Source: Candidatus Hecatellales archaeon (GTDB lineage: Archaea > Thermoproteota > Bathyarchaeia > Hecatellales > Hecatellaceae). From it: a stretch of 12,582 bases of DNA. The notes beneath the pieces were generated by a model. The model was given only the letters and a program-made list of their open reading frames with translations. It was not told the DNA's origin and ran no database searches. This document shows, in pieces, positions 6,207-12,582 of this stretch. Each line of letters opens with the position of its first letter. Position 1 is the first letter of the stretch. The translations under genes and the position numbers were made by a program. The stretch spans positions 1-12,582 of the forward strand of contig QMYD01000019.1 in NCBI GenBank assembly GCA_003662485.1, written 5' to 3'.

Positions 6207-7207
6207 GGATGATGAGGGAAGCCTTAGGCGTAGTGGAACTCCTCGTCTTCCCCGGCTTCCTCTTCCTCTCATGGCTTGCCCTATACTTTGAATGGGTTGA
6301 CAGAAAGTTTTACGCTAAACTCCAGTATAGGTATGGCCCCCTCTATACGGGGCCTAAGGGCTTCCTCCAGCCCTTCGCAGACTTCGTCAAACTTCTGGCT
6401 AAGGAGGATATTGTTCCAGCCGCCGTGGACAGATTCCTCTTCACGCTTACACCCATTCTAATGCTTGCCCTAGCCTTCTACGCCCTCTTCTATGTTCCTA
6501 TTGTGCCCATGGTTAGAAACGTGGCCTTCGGAGCCTTTGAGGGAGACCTAATCCTCGTCATCTTCGTGCTGACCATGGTGGGCTTCCTTAAATTCCTTGC
6601 AGGCTGGGGTTCTACCAACAGGTTCAGCGCCGTAGGCGCTGTGAGAACAGCCTTCCAGCTTCTCGGCTACGAAATCCCGCTGGCCGTCGTCCTCTTAACA
6701 GCTGGTATGGGGGCTGGAACGCTTAACATAAGCCTGATTGCCCAGAAGGTTGCGTCTAACGGCATCCTCGCCTCAGCTCTGCTTCCAGCTCTCGCCATAT
6801 CCATCGTATGCTTCCAGGCTGAGCTTGAAAGGATACCCTTCGACATTCCTGAGGCTGAACAGGAGATTGTAGCTGGATGGCTTACCGAGTTTAGTGGGAG
6901 GAGGCTTGCCCTCTTCAGGTTTGCCACCGACCTAGAGTTAACGCTGGCTGCAGCCCTAACTGCAGCTCTCTTCCTTGGGGGGCCCTATGGTCCAGCCATC
7001 CCCCTAATTCCCGTTCAGGTTTCCTACTTCCTCTGGTTCATGTTTAAAACAACCGTTATCGTGATGGTTCTCGCCAACATTAGAGCACTCTTTGCAAGGC
7101 TTAGAATAGACCAGATGGTTCACTTCTCCTGGCGCCACCTACTTATCGCTGCAGTGGCTGAAGCTATTTTCATTCAAGTCCTCTTAGCAGCGGGGGTGAT
7201 AGCCTAA
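6203..7207 (+). CDS. nuoH: NuoH/FpoH-like membrane anchor subunit
   Basis: This 334-residue membrane protein has about eight helices and connects the catalytic foot to the membrane arm. Visible family stretches are RYGPLYTGPKGFLQPFADFVKLL (cytoplasmic loop after helix 1, about 43-65) and ELERIPFDIPEAEQE with the acidic run of the loop between helices 5 and 6 (about 209-223), followed by VAGWLTEFSG. The ERxPFDxPEAE form is shared by NuoH and Mbh-type MbhM. It starts at a GTG (6203) overlapping the TGA of the large-subunit gene in GTGA. ATGs at 6209 and 6212 are alternatives, and the ribosome site does not decide among them. The last base of its stop is the first base of the next start codon. 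Confidence 0.92.
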   Translation: MRMMREALGVVELLVFPGFLFLSWLALYFEWVDRKFYAKLQYRYGPLYTGPKGFLQPFADFVKLLAKEDIVPAAVDRFLFTLTPILMLALAFYALFYVPIVPMVRNVAFGAFEGDLILVIFVLTMVGFLKFLAGWGSTNRFSAVGAVRTAFQLLGYEIPLAVVLLTAGMGAGTLNISLIAQKVASNGILASALLPALAISIVCFQAELERIPFDIPEAEQEIVAGWLTEFSGRRLALFRFATDLELTLAAALTAALFLGGPYGPAIPLIPVQVSYFLWFMFKTTVIVMVLANIRALFARLRIDQMVHFSWRHLLIAAVAEAIFIQVLLAAGVIA

Positions 7208-7542
7208 TGGCTATGGAAAGCGAGCTTGTAGGAGCCTCCCTGAGGAGGCCTGTAACGTTAAGGTATCCCTTCGAGAGGAGGCCTGTACCCCCACGCTTCC
7301 GAGGTAGACTCTCCTGGGATGCTGAGAAGTGCGTGGGCTGTGGGATGTGCGTTCAAGTATGCCCAGCCTTCGCCCTCGAACTCGTGGGGAAGGGGCCCAT
7401 GGCTGAACTCCGCTACTACCTGAATAAGTGCGTCTTCTGCTCGCAGTGTGTTGAATCCTGTCCAAGGGATGCCCTAACCATGACTGAAGAATATGAGCTT
7501 GCAGACTACAAGCATAAGATTTACGAGTTTAGGAGGAAGTGA
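7207..7542 (+). CDS. nuoI: NuoI/EchF-like 2x[4Fe-4S] ferredoxin subunit
   Basis: This 111-residue protein has two [4Fe-4S] motifs: C42, C45, C48, C52 (CVGCGMCVQVCP) and C75, C78, C81, C85 (CVFCSQCVESCP). It is the electron entry wire of the complex, receiving electrons from ferredoxin or from an F420-oxidising module and passing them to the small subunit. The basic N-terminal part, rich in arginine and proline (about 12-34), fits the loop that lies along the membrane anchor. No NuoE, F or G genes are present, so there is no NADH module here. The ATG at 7207 follows GGGGGTGAT; a second ATG at 7213 is possible. The gene overlaps the following NuoJ-like gene by four bases. Confidence 0.92.
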   Translation: MAMESELVGASLRRPVTLRYPFERRPVPPRFRGRLSWDAEKCVGCGMCVQVCPAFALELVGKGPMAELRYYLNKCVFCSQCVESCPRDALTMTEEYELADYKHKIYEFRRK

Positions 7543-7787
7543 GGTTGGAGGCAGTCCTAGCCCTAATAATGATGGCCGTAGCAGTTATCTTCGCCATCCT
7601 AACCCTTGAACTTAAAGACCTAGTCTACATGGTTTTCTCCTTCGCTGTAATGTCTGTAGCCATAGGCTCCTACTACTTCCTACTCAACGCCATATACCTT
7701 GGAATCTTCCAGATGCTAATCTATGCTGGAGCGGTGGTGGCCATGGCCATAGCCGCCATCATCCTGACGAGGGGGAGGGAGGAATAG
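7539..7787 (+). CDS. nuoJ: NuoJ-like membrane subunit, N-terminal half (split NuoJ)
   Basis: This 82-residue protein has three helices and matches the first half of NuoJ. The helix with YYFLLNAIYLGIFQMLIYAGAVVAM (about 45-69) corresponds to the conserved NuoJ segment that ends in a tyrosine and a glycine-containing bend. Archaeal Fpo operons often carry NuoJ as two genes, and the gene that follows is in the place of the second half. The GTG at 7539 sits in GGAGGAAGTGAGGTTG. The ribosome site is very close to it, so the TTG at 7545 is a real alternative start. Position between the I and K subunits supports the call. Confidence 0.82.
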   Translation: MRLEAVLALIMMAVAVIFAILTLELKDLVYMVFSFAVMSVAIGSYYFLLNAIYLGIFQMLIYAGAVVAMAIAAIILTRGREE

Positions 7788-7788
7788 G

Positions 7789-8043
7789 ATGCGAGACGGC
7801 TTAACCGCAGCGGGAATCGTGCTATCCATAGTTCTCCTATTATGCGTCTTCAGCGTTGCAGCTAAGCCTTTCCCAGTTCAATCCCTTGGCAGTCCACCCC
7901 TAATAGCGAAGACTCCAGCCCCACCCGAAGCCTTCAGCTCAGCCTTATGGGAAATCCGCTCGTGGGATGCCGTTATTCTAAGCTTGGTCCTCCTGTTTTC
8001 GGCTATAGGCTGTATAGCCCTCTTCAGGCTTGAGGAGAGGTGA
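7789..8043 (+). CDS. Small membrane subunit in the NuoJ C-terminal slot (NuoJ-C or MrpA-tail/MbhE-like)
   Basis: This 84-residue protein has a helix at about 7-25, a proline-rich loop (28-46) and a second helix at about 60-79. By position it is the C-terminal half of a split NuoJ. Its second helix opens with EIRSWDAVILSLVLLFSAIG, where R57 and D60 resemble the RGxD-then-helix pattern I recall from the MrpA C-terminal tail and MbhE-type subunits of Mrp-linked hydrogenases, more than the FELAS pattern of NuoJ. The assignment between the two is undecided without a profile search. ATG 7789 follows GGGAGGGAGGA and is one base after the stop of the preceding gene. Confidence 0.65.
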   Translation: MRDGLTAAGIVLSIVLLLCVFSVAAKPFPVQSLGSPPLIAKTPAPPEAFSSALWEIRSWDAVILSLVLLFSAIGCIALFRLEER

Positions 8044-8052
8044 GAAAGCGGA

Positions 8053-8364
8053 ATGGATGTTTACACGATAGGTTTGGCGGGAGGAATGCTCCTCATCATC
8101 CTTGGAATCTACGGGCTAACCGTTAAGGGAAACATGATAAGGCTAATCCTCTCCGTTGAAATCCTAACCAACGGAGCCATCGTAGTGCTCGTAACCTTTG
8201 GGGCTACACCCCTAGGCGTCATTAACCCTGTGATCATCTCGCTGGCTATCCTCGCCGTAGGGGTTGGAGGATGCATAGCAGCTGTAGGTTTAGCCATAGT
8301 GATTCAAGCCTTCCGCCACTACAAGACGCTGAATGTGCGTGAGCTTAAACGTTTGAGGTGGTGA
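8053..8364 (+). CDS. nuoK: NuoK/FpoK-like membrane subunit
   Basis: This 103-residue protein has three helices and the usual NuoK length. The helix 2 motif RLILSVEILTNGAIVV carries E36, the proton-path glutamate that has the same number in E. coli NuoK. In helix 3, ISLAILAVGVGGCIAAVGLAI keeps the AxVGLAI ending but has isoleucine (about residue 75) where NuoK usually has a second glutamate (E72 in E. coli). In that respect helix 3 resembles MrpC-type relatives. The ending KTLNVREL is typical of NuoK/MrpC proteins. ATG 8053 follows GAGGTGAGAAAGCGG. It is adjacent to the L gene with 7 bases between. Confidence 0.88.
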   Translation: MDVYTIGLAGGMLLIILGIYGLTVKGNMIRLILSVEILTNGAIVVLVTFGATPLGVINPVIISLAILAVGVGGCIAAVGLAIVIQAFRHYKTLNVRELKRLRW

Positions 8365-8371
8365 GAGGGGA

Positions 8372-10177
8372 ATGCTGCCCTACGCACCCTTCCTAGTCTG
8401 GGTAATACCGCTGGTGGCCTCAGCCCTAATGCCCCTAGCAGCCCTAAACAGTAGGACGAGGGATATCTTCCCCGTGCTGGTTGGCTTCACCACCGCAGTC
8501 TTCGCCTTCTCCATGGTTCCGGACGTAGCGGCTGGTCCTCCCTACCCTAACCCCCAGCTCACCTGGCTAGTTATCCCAGGCCTCATAACCGTGAACATAG
8601 GGGTGATAGTTGACCCCTTAAGCGTTTTCATGGCCTGCGTGGTGGCTGGAATAGGCTCCCTCATCCTCCTCTACTCCATAGGCTACATGGCTGGGGAGGA
8701 GGGAATGACCCGCTACTGGTTCTTCATGCTCCTCTTCATAGGCTCCATGGTAGGCCTAGTCGTAGCCGACAACTTCCTCTGGCTCTACATCTTCTGGGAG
8801 ATGGTAGGCCTATGCAGCTACGCCCTAATAGGCTTCTGGTATAAGAGGCCTGAAGCCAGGAAGGCAGGCTTCAAAGCCTTCATAGTAACCCGCATTGGAG
8901 ACGTCTTCCTCCTAACAGGCATAATCCTCGTATACCTGACTACGGGTAGCTTCGCCTTCAAAGACCTCCAAGGCGCCCTCGAAGCCTTCAAAGTTCTACC
9001 CTACACGCTTTCAGTAGTTCCCTTCCTTATGCTCATAGGAGCCATAGGGAAGTCAGCTCAGCTACCCCTCCACGTATGGCTTCCAGACGCCATGGAGGGT
9101 CCAACCCCTGTTTCAGCCCTCATCCACGCTGCCACCATGGTTAAGGCAGGCGTATACCTTATGGCTAGAACCCACTTCATCTATATGGAGGCTGCACCCG
9201 AAGCCTGGCTTACCACGCTGGTTTGGGTTGGAGCTGTAACCGCCCTTCTAACCGCAACCATGGGTCTAACCTCCGTCGACATTAAAAGGGTTCTCGCCTA
9301 CTCCACCATAAGCCAGATAGGCTACATGATGATGGGGCTTGGGCTAGGTGCAGGAGCAGGCTTCATCTTCCTAAGCCAGTTCCACCTTATGAGCCACGCC
9401 ATATTTAAAGCCCTCCTCTTCCTCGCCGCAGGAATCCTAGTCCACAGCTTCCATGGGATGAGGGATATGAGGAAGATGGGAGGCTTATGGAGGGATGCAC
9501 CCGTATCCTTCTACGCCATGGTTATAGGAGTCCTAGCGCTTGGAGGAGTTCCACCCTTCAACGGCTTCTGGAGTAAGGACCTAATATTTGCAGCCGCCAT
9601 GGAAACGGGGAACTATGCAGCCCTAGCCTTCGCTGTGGTCACAGCAGCCATAACCCTGGCCTACGGCCTCAGACTAATATACCTAACCTACCTTGGGGAG
9701 AAGCGCTCCGACGAGGTTAGGAAGGCCGTTATCCATGAGCCCGCCGTTATGACCATACCCCTATTCATCCTCTCAGCCCTATGCTTCATCACGGGCTTCA
9801 CGGCTGAGGGCTTCGCAAGCTTCCTCGGAATCCTAGGCGGCCACAGCCATGTTGTCCTCCATATTGAACCCTTAAGCGCAGCCCTATCCATCATAGCCAT
9901 CATAGCTGGAGCCCTACCCATATACCTTGTCTACGGCCGGAAGAGTCCGCCTCCAGAGCGTTTCGCCATTGGAGGCTGGGGCTTCCTCCAGCGCATGCTA
10001 AGTGAAGGCTACTACTTCGACAGGTTCTACTATGCAGTGTTCGTGGACGGCTTGAAGTCTGCGGTTCAAGGCTTTAGGAAGAGCCATCCAGGCATCCTCA
10101 ACTTCAACATGAGCCTAATCCTCGGAGGCTTCATCGTGCTAACCCTCCTACTGCTAACCCTTGGAGGTGGATGGTGA
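8372..10177 (+). CDS. nuoL: NuoL/FpoL-like antiporter subunit (distal proton pump)
   Basis: This 601-residue multi-helix protein of the Mrp-antiporter family is near the length of E. coli NuoL. All ion-path residues expected for NuoL can be seen: E143 (FWEMVGLCSY), K227 (IGAIGKSAQLPLH), K346 (SHAIFKALLFL) and K402 (NGFWSKD), plus the broken-helix stretch LPLHVWLPDAMEGPTPVSALIHAATMVKAGVYL-type region at 231-263. The C-terminal third (about 495-601) carries the extra helices and amphipathic connector that distinguish NuoL from M and N, which supports a long lateral arm. ATG 8372 follows GGTGGTGAGAGGGG. The last codons contain GGAGGTGG, the ribosome site for the next gene. Confidence 0.93.
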   Translation: MLPYAPFLVWVIPLVASALMPLAALNSRTRDIFPVLVGFTTAVFAFSMVPDVAAGPPYPNPQLTWLVIPGLITVNIGVIVDPLSVFMACVVAGIGSLILLYSIGYMAGEEGMTRYWFFMLLFIGSMVGLVVADNFLWLYIFWEMVGLCSYALIGFWYKRPEARKAGFKAFIVTRIGDVFLLTGIILVYLTTGSFAFKDLQGALEAFKVLPYTLSVVPFLMLIGAIGKSAQLPLHVWLPDAMEGPTPVSALIHAATMVKAGVYLMARTHFIYMEAAPEAWLTTLVWVGAVTALLTATMGLTSVDIKRVLAYSTISQIGYMMMGLGLGAGAGFIFLSQFHLMSHAIFKALLFLAAGILVHSFHGMRDMRKMGGLWRDAPVSFYAMVIGVLALGGVPPFNGFWSKDLIFAAAMETGNYAALAFAVVTAAITLAYGLRLIYLTYLGEKRSDEVRKAVIHEPAVMTIPLFILSALCFITGFTAEGFASFLGILGGHSHVVLHIEPLSAALSIIAIIAGALPIYLVYGRKSPPPERFAIGGWGFLQRMLSEGYYFDRFYYAVFVDGLKSAVQGFRKSHPGILNFNMSLILGGFIVLTLLLLTLGGGW

Positions 10178-10178
10178 A

Positions 10179-11702
10179 ATGTTCACGCTGGTGGTTGACG
10201 TTTTAATCTTCTTCGCCATAGCCGTGGCTGTGGTTGGAGCCTTAACCAGGTATAGGGCCAACCTCAACACGGCCTTCGGCCTGGCTTCCACCATAGGCTT
10301 CGGCTTAGCCCTATACTTCTGGTGGAACCTTTACCTTGAGGTTCAGAGGGCTGGAGGCGTACTCGTGCTTAAAGCCTTACCTGTTTTAGCCTCCTCAAGC
10401 CTCCGCATCGACATGCTGGGCATGTTTTTCTCCCTCCTCTTCCTCCTAGTTGGCTTTACCTCCTCCTTCCACTCCATGCGCTACATGGAGCATGACAGCG
10501 GCCACGCCCAGTATTACGCCCTCCTCCTCTCCATGGTTGCCGGAATGGTTGGAGTGGTCTACGCTGGAGACTTCTTCACCCTATTCTTCTTCTGGGAGCT
10601 CATGGCCATCACAAGCTACGTGCTCGTCGCCTTTAGGAAGCATCTCTGGGAGCCCGTGGAGGCAGGTTTCAAATACCTTGTAATGAGTGCTGCTGGAAGC
10701 GCCCTAATCCTGCTAGCCATAGCCCTCCTATACGGCATAACTGGAACCACTGACCTAGCTGGAATAGCCTCAGCCATCAAGGCTGGAACCATAAATGCAG
10801 AGCTGAAAACCTGGCTATACTTCGCCATAGCCGTCATAGTAACGGGCTTCGGGATTAAGGCTTCCATAGTTCCCCTGCACACCTGGCTTCCAGACGCCCA
10901 CCCAGCTGCTCCAACCCCCATCTCCGCCATGCTTTCAGGCGTAGTGATTAAAACAGGCGTCTACGCCATCATAAGGATGCTTGGACTTGTAATCTACCCG
11001 GCTGCCCTAGACTGGAACATGGTAGCCGTGGTGGTTGCGTTCTTCGCAGCCCTAACCATGACTGTTGGAAACGTTATGGCGCTTCTCCAGGAGGATGTGA
11101 AGAGGCTTCTAGCCTGCAGTAGCATAGCCCACATAGGTTACATCATGCTTGGAGTCTCCATAGGGCTTCTAGGCGGAACCATAGGCCTCTACGGCTATAC
11201 GGCAGGACTCCTCCACACCATGAACCATGCCATCATGAAGGGGCTGGCCTTCCTCGCTGTTGGAGCCTTCATCCACGCAGCCGGAACTAGGAAGCTCTCG
11301 GAGCTGGTTGGAATAGGGCATAGGATGAGGGCGATGGCTGTAATCTTCGTGATTGCCATCCTCGCTCTCTCAGGCGTTCCACCCATGAACGGCTTCGTAA
11401 GCGAGCTTATGCTCGTCTTAGCCACGTTAAACGCTGGCATGGGGATAATGGTAGCTGTGCTTCTGGCTAATATTCTCATAGGCTTCGGCTACTATCTCCG
11501 CCTCCTATACATCATGGTTTGGCAGTCGCCCAGAAGCGAGCTTGAAACCATTAGGGGGACAAGCTGGCTCATGCTCATACCCTGCGGAATCCTAGCCTCC
11601 CTCTGCATTCTAATCGGCGTGTACCCGGAGCCCTTCCTAGACTTTGCAAGCCAGGCAGCCCAGGCCGTAGCAAACCTCCCAGCCTACACCGCCATAGCCT
11701 AA
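10179..11702 (+). CDS. nuoM: NuoM/MrpD-like antiporter subunit
   Basis: This 507-residue multi-helix antiporter-family protein starts at ATG 10179, eight bases after GGAGGTGG; a TTG at 10161 would add six residues but sits before that site. Ion-path residues in this numbering are E140 (FWELMAITSY), K227 (GFGIKASIVPLH), K354 (NHAIMKGLAFL) and E409 (NGFVSELML). A glutamate at the last place is the NuoM pattern; NuoL and NuoN have lysine. The segment PLHTWLPDAHPAAPTPISAM, by contrast, is very like MrpD/MbhH of Mrp-type complexes. No third antiporter gene (NuoN) follows: the next gene is convergent and unrelated, seven bases away. The complex may therefore have two pumping subunits, or take the third from another locus. 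Confidence 0.9.
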   Translation: MFTLVVDVLIFFAIAVAVVGALTRYRANLNTAFGLASTIGFGLALYFWWNLYLEVQRAGGVLVLKALPVLASSSLRIDMLGMFFSLLFLLVGFTSSFHSMRYMEHDSGHAQYYALLLSMVAGMVGVVYAGDFFTLFFFWELMAITSYVLVAFRKHLWEPVEAGFKYLVMSAAGSALILLAIALLYGITGTTDLAGIASAIKAGTINAELKTWLYFAIAVIVTGFGIKASIVPLHTWLPDAHPAAPTPISAMLSGVVIKTGVYAIIRMLGLVIYPAALDWNMVAVVVAFFAALTMTVGNVMALLQEDVKRLLACSSIAHIGYIMLGVSIGLLGGTIGLYGYTAGLLHTMNHAIMKGLAFLAVGAFIHAAGTRKLSELVGIGHRMRAMAVIFVIAILALSGVPPMNGFVSELMLVLATLNAGMGIMVAVLLANILIGFGYYLRLLYIMVWQSPRSELETIRGTSWLMLIPCGILASLCILIGVYPEPFLDFASQAAQAVANLPAYTAIA

Positions 11703-11709
11703 AAAGACT

Positions 11710-12288
11710 TCAGGGCCAGAAGGGCTGCCCCCTCCAAACCCTTAAGCCTCCTCTACCCTTTTCCAATCGAACCCCCTCCCTCTCCAAGATTTCAGCCTTA
11801 ACCTCCACGCCTAAACTGTAGCCTCCAAGTCTTAGGTCGCCCCTCACAACTCGGTGGCATGGTATTAGAAGGGGGAAGGGGTTTGAGGCTAGGGCCAAGC
11901 CCACCGCCCTCGAAGCCTTCAAAGCATTTAGAAGCTTAGCAAGCCTACCATAGCTTGTAACGTAGCCCCTCGGAACTTGGAGGGTTAACCTTAAAACCTT
12001 CCTAGTGAAGGGTTTAAGCCTATCCCAAGCTAGGGGTGGAAGCCTTCTAACACCTAGCCCCTGGTAGGCTTTAGCCATAACCCGCAAAACTTCCTCCGCT
12101 TCGGGGGAGGCTTTTGAAGGCCTGGTGAAGACTTCACCCCTAAGCCTTCTAACCCCAAACTTTAAGGCTTCCTCTAAGCCCTCCTTGGAAAGGCTTGTGA
12201 AAGCCACCCTTCCAGCGGGGGTAATCCCAACGCAGAACCATGCCTCCCCAATCCTTTCATGGTAGACTTGGAGGAAGCCTTCGGCCAA
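11710..12288 (-). CDS. ogt: Methylated-DNA--protein-cysteine methyltransferase (O6-alkylguanine-DNA alkyltransferase)
   Basis: This 192-residue suicide repair protein takes methyl groups from O6-methylguanine onto its own cysteine. The active motif is IPCHRVV with C144. Around it are TSYGRLA (111-117) with the base-flipping tyrosine Y113, SRAVGLALASNP with the finger arginine R127 and N136, and GGYSLG (155-160). The first 90 residues are a loosely conserved N-terminal domain with two cysteines or fewer, as in archaeal Ogt. The TTG at 12288 is the likely start, behind GGTAGGAAAACC; I see no ATG or GTG near it. It is 8 bases downstream of the methyltransferase gene, hence probably cotranscribed, and convergent with the hydrogenase operon with 7 bases between the stops. 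Confidence 0.93.
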   Translation of the reverse strand: MAEGFLQVYHERIGEAWFCVGITPAGRVAFTSLSKEGLEEALKFGVRRLRGEVFTRPSKASPEAEEVLRVMAKAYQGLGVRRLPPLAWDRLKPFTRKVLRLTLQVPRGYVTSYGRLAKLLNALKASRAVGLALASNPFPLLIPCHRVVRGDLRLGGYSLGVEVKAEILEREGVRLEKGRGGLRVWRGQPFWP

Positions 12289-12296
12289 AGGTTTTC

Positions 12297-12582
12297 CTAC
12301 CGCTCCTTACGCTTGAAAACGTAGAGGTAGATGGTGTGCTGGCCGAGGCTTTCAACCTTCACAGGCTTCCAACCCAAGATTTCATAGTCGTGGGAGACTA
12401 CTCGAACCCCCTCCTTAAGCTCCCTTTCAAGCTTAGGCCTTAAACGCTCGTTGGCGGATGTGGTTAGGAAAAGCGTTACCACATCTGCTTCACCTATGGG
12501 AACCTGATGCATGTCCCCGTGGATGATGGTTATTCTGTCCTCCAGTCCTCTCCGCCTAACCTCCTCTTGGGAGGTTTTCACC
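12297..12582 (-). CDS. aKMT-like class I SAM methyltransferase, C-terminal part (partial)
   Basis: About 95 residues of the C-terminal half of a Rossmann-fold methyltransferase; the gene continues past the right edge with its SAM-binding GxGxG. Visible motifs are IHGDMHQVP, EADVVTLFL and the stretch with LRPKLERELKEGVRVVSHDYEI. That last block is like archaeal protein-lysine methyltransferase aKMT, known to methylate lysines of many proteins in Sulfolobus. The valine codon at the edge (GTG) is most likely internal. The gene shares an operon with the DNA repair protein downstream. The aKMT call is from motif resemblance; another small methyltransferase is possible. Confidence 0.7.
   Translation of the reverse strand, partial: VKTSQEEVRRRGLEDRITIIHGDMHQVPIGEADVVTLFLTTSANERLRPKLERELKEGVRVVSHDYEILGWKPVKVESLGQHTIYLYVFKRKER

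Noticed and set aside
4042..11479. Several minus-strand open frames of 60-104 codons opposite the hydrogenase operon.
   Set aside because: They mirror the codon bias of the plus-strand membrane genes, are rich in Ala/Met/Ser without motifs, and have no promoter or ribosome site of their own.
3723..11702. Annotating the operon as an ordinary NADH-quinone oxidoreductase or F420H2 dehydrogenase (complex I).
   Set aside because: The large subunit keeps both Ni-binding CxxC motifs and a cleavable tail, the small subunit has CxxC, and there is no NADH module. A hydrogenase is the better reading.
11700..11712. A terminator between the convergent operon and the ogt gene.
   Set aside because: Only seven bases separate the stops, with no hairpin or T-run that I can see on either strand.
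1..12582. Mobile elements, CRISPR arrays, tRNA or rRNA genes, attachment sites.
   Set aside because: No transposase or integrase motifs, no regularly spaced repeats, no cloverleaf and no rRNA-like stretch were found; coding density is nearly complete.

Overview
This window reads as a piece of an archaeal chromosome, most likely from an uncultivated, probably thermophilic member of the TACK lineages. The evidence is a Pus10-type tRNA pseudouridine synthase, an aKMT-like protein-lysine methyltransferase, a geranylgeranyl-reductase/FixC flavoprotein, F420-type redox proteins, AGG/AAG-rich codon use, many GTG and TTG starts, and tightly overlapping genes. I cannot name a genus. The window is almost entirely coding, with no gene-free stretch over 300 bases and no RNA genes, CRISPR array, insertion sequence or integrase that I can see.

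Layout. Bases 1-646 (minus) hold the N-terminal part of pus10, which runs off the left edge. Next on the minus strand is a two-gene unit: an FpoF/FrhB-like F420 oxidoreductase (1972-3081) followed by a GGR/FixC-type flavoprotein (683-1939). A 66-base divergent promoter region with a 6+6 dyad separates this unit from a plus-strand hydrogenase maturation protease (3148-3648). After a well-formed TATA promoter comes an 11-gene operon (3723-11702) in complex I/Fpo order: A, B, C, D, H, I, J (two small genes), K, L, M. At the right end, on the minus strand and convergent with the operon, are an O6-alkylguanine-DNA methyltransferase (11710-12288) and the C-terminal part of an aKMT-like methyltransferase cut by the right edge.

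The central result concerns the complex I-like operon. Its D subunit keeps both cysteine pairs that hold the [NiFe] centre (C70/C73 and C360/C363), and its B subunit has the hydrogenase-type CxxC instead of the CC pair of true complex I. It should therefore encode a membrane-bound group 4 [NiFe] hydrogenase built on a complex I/Fpo chassis. The D subunit ends with a 32-residue tail after the DPCxxCxxR motif, the type of tail removed by HycI-type proteases, and just such a protease gene sits immediately upstream. The membrane arm has a NuoA, a split NuoJ, NuoK, NuoL and one further antiporter-like subunit. No NuoN follows, and several subunits look intermediate between complex I and Mrp/Mbh proteins.

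A likely working model (inference): electrons from reduced ferredoxin, or from F420H2 through the divergently encoded FpoF-like protein, pass through the two [4Fe-4S] clusters of the I subunit and the cluster of the B subunit to the Ni-Fe site. There they reduce protons to H2, or the reaction runs in reverse, coupled to ion movement through the membrane arm. The FpoF-like protein could alternatively serve its immediate neighbour, the GGR/FixC flavoprotein, as an F420H2-linked electron donor.
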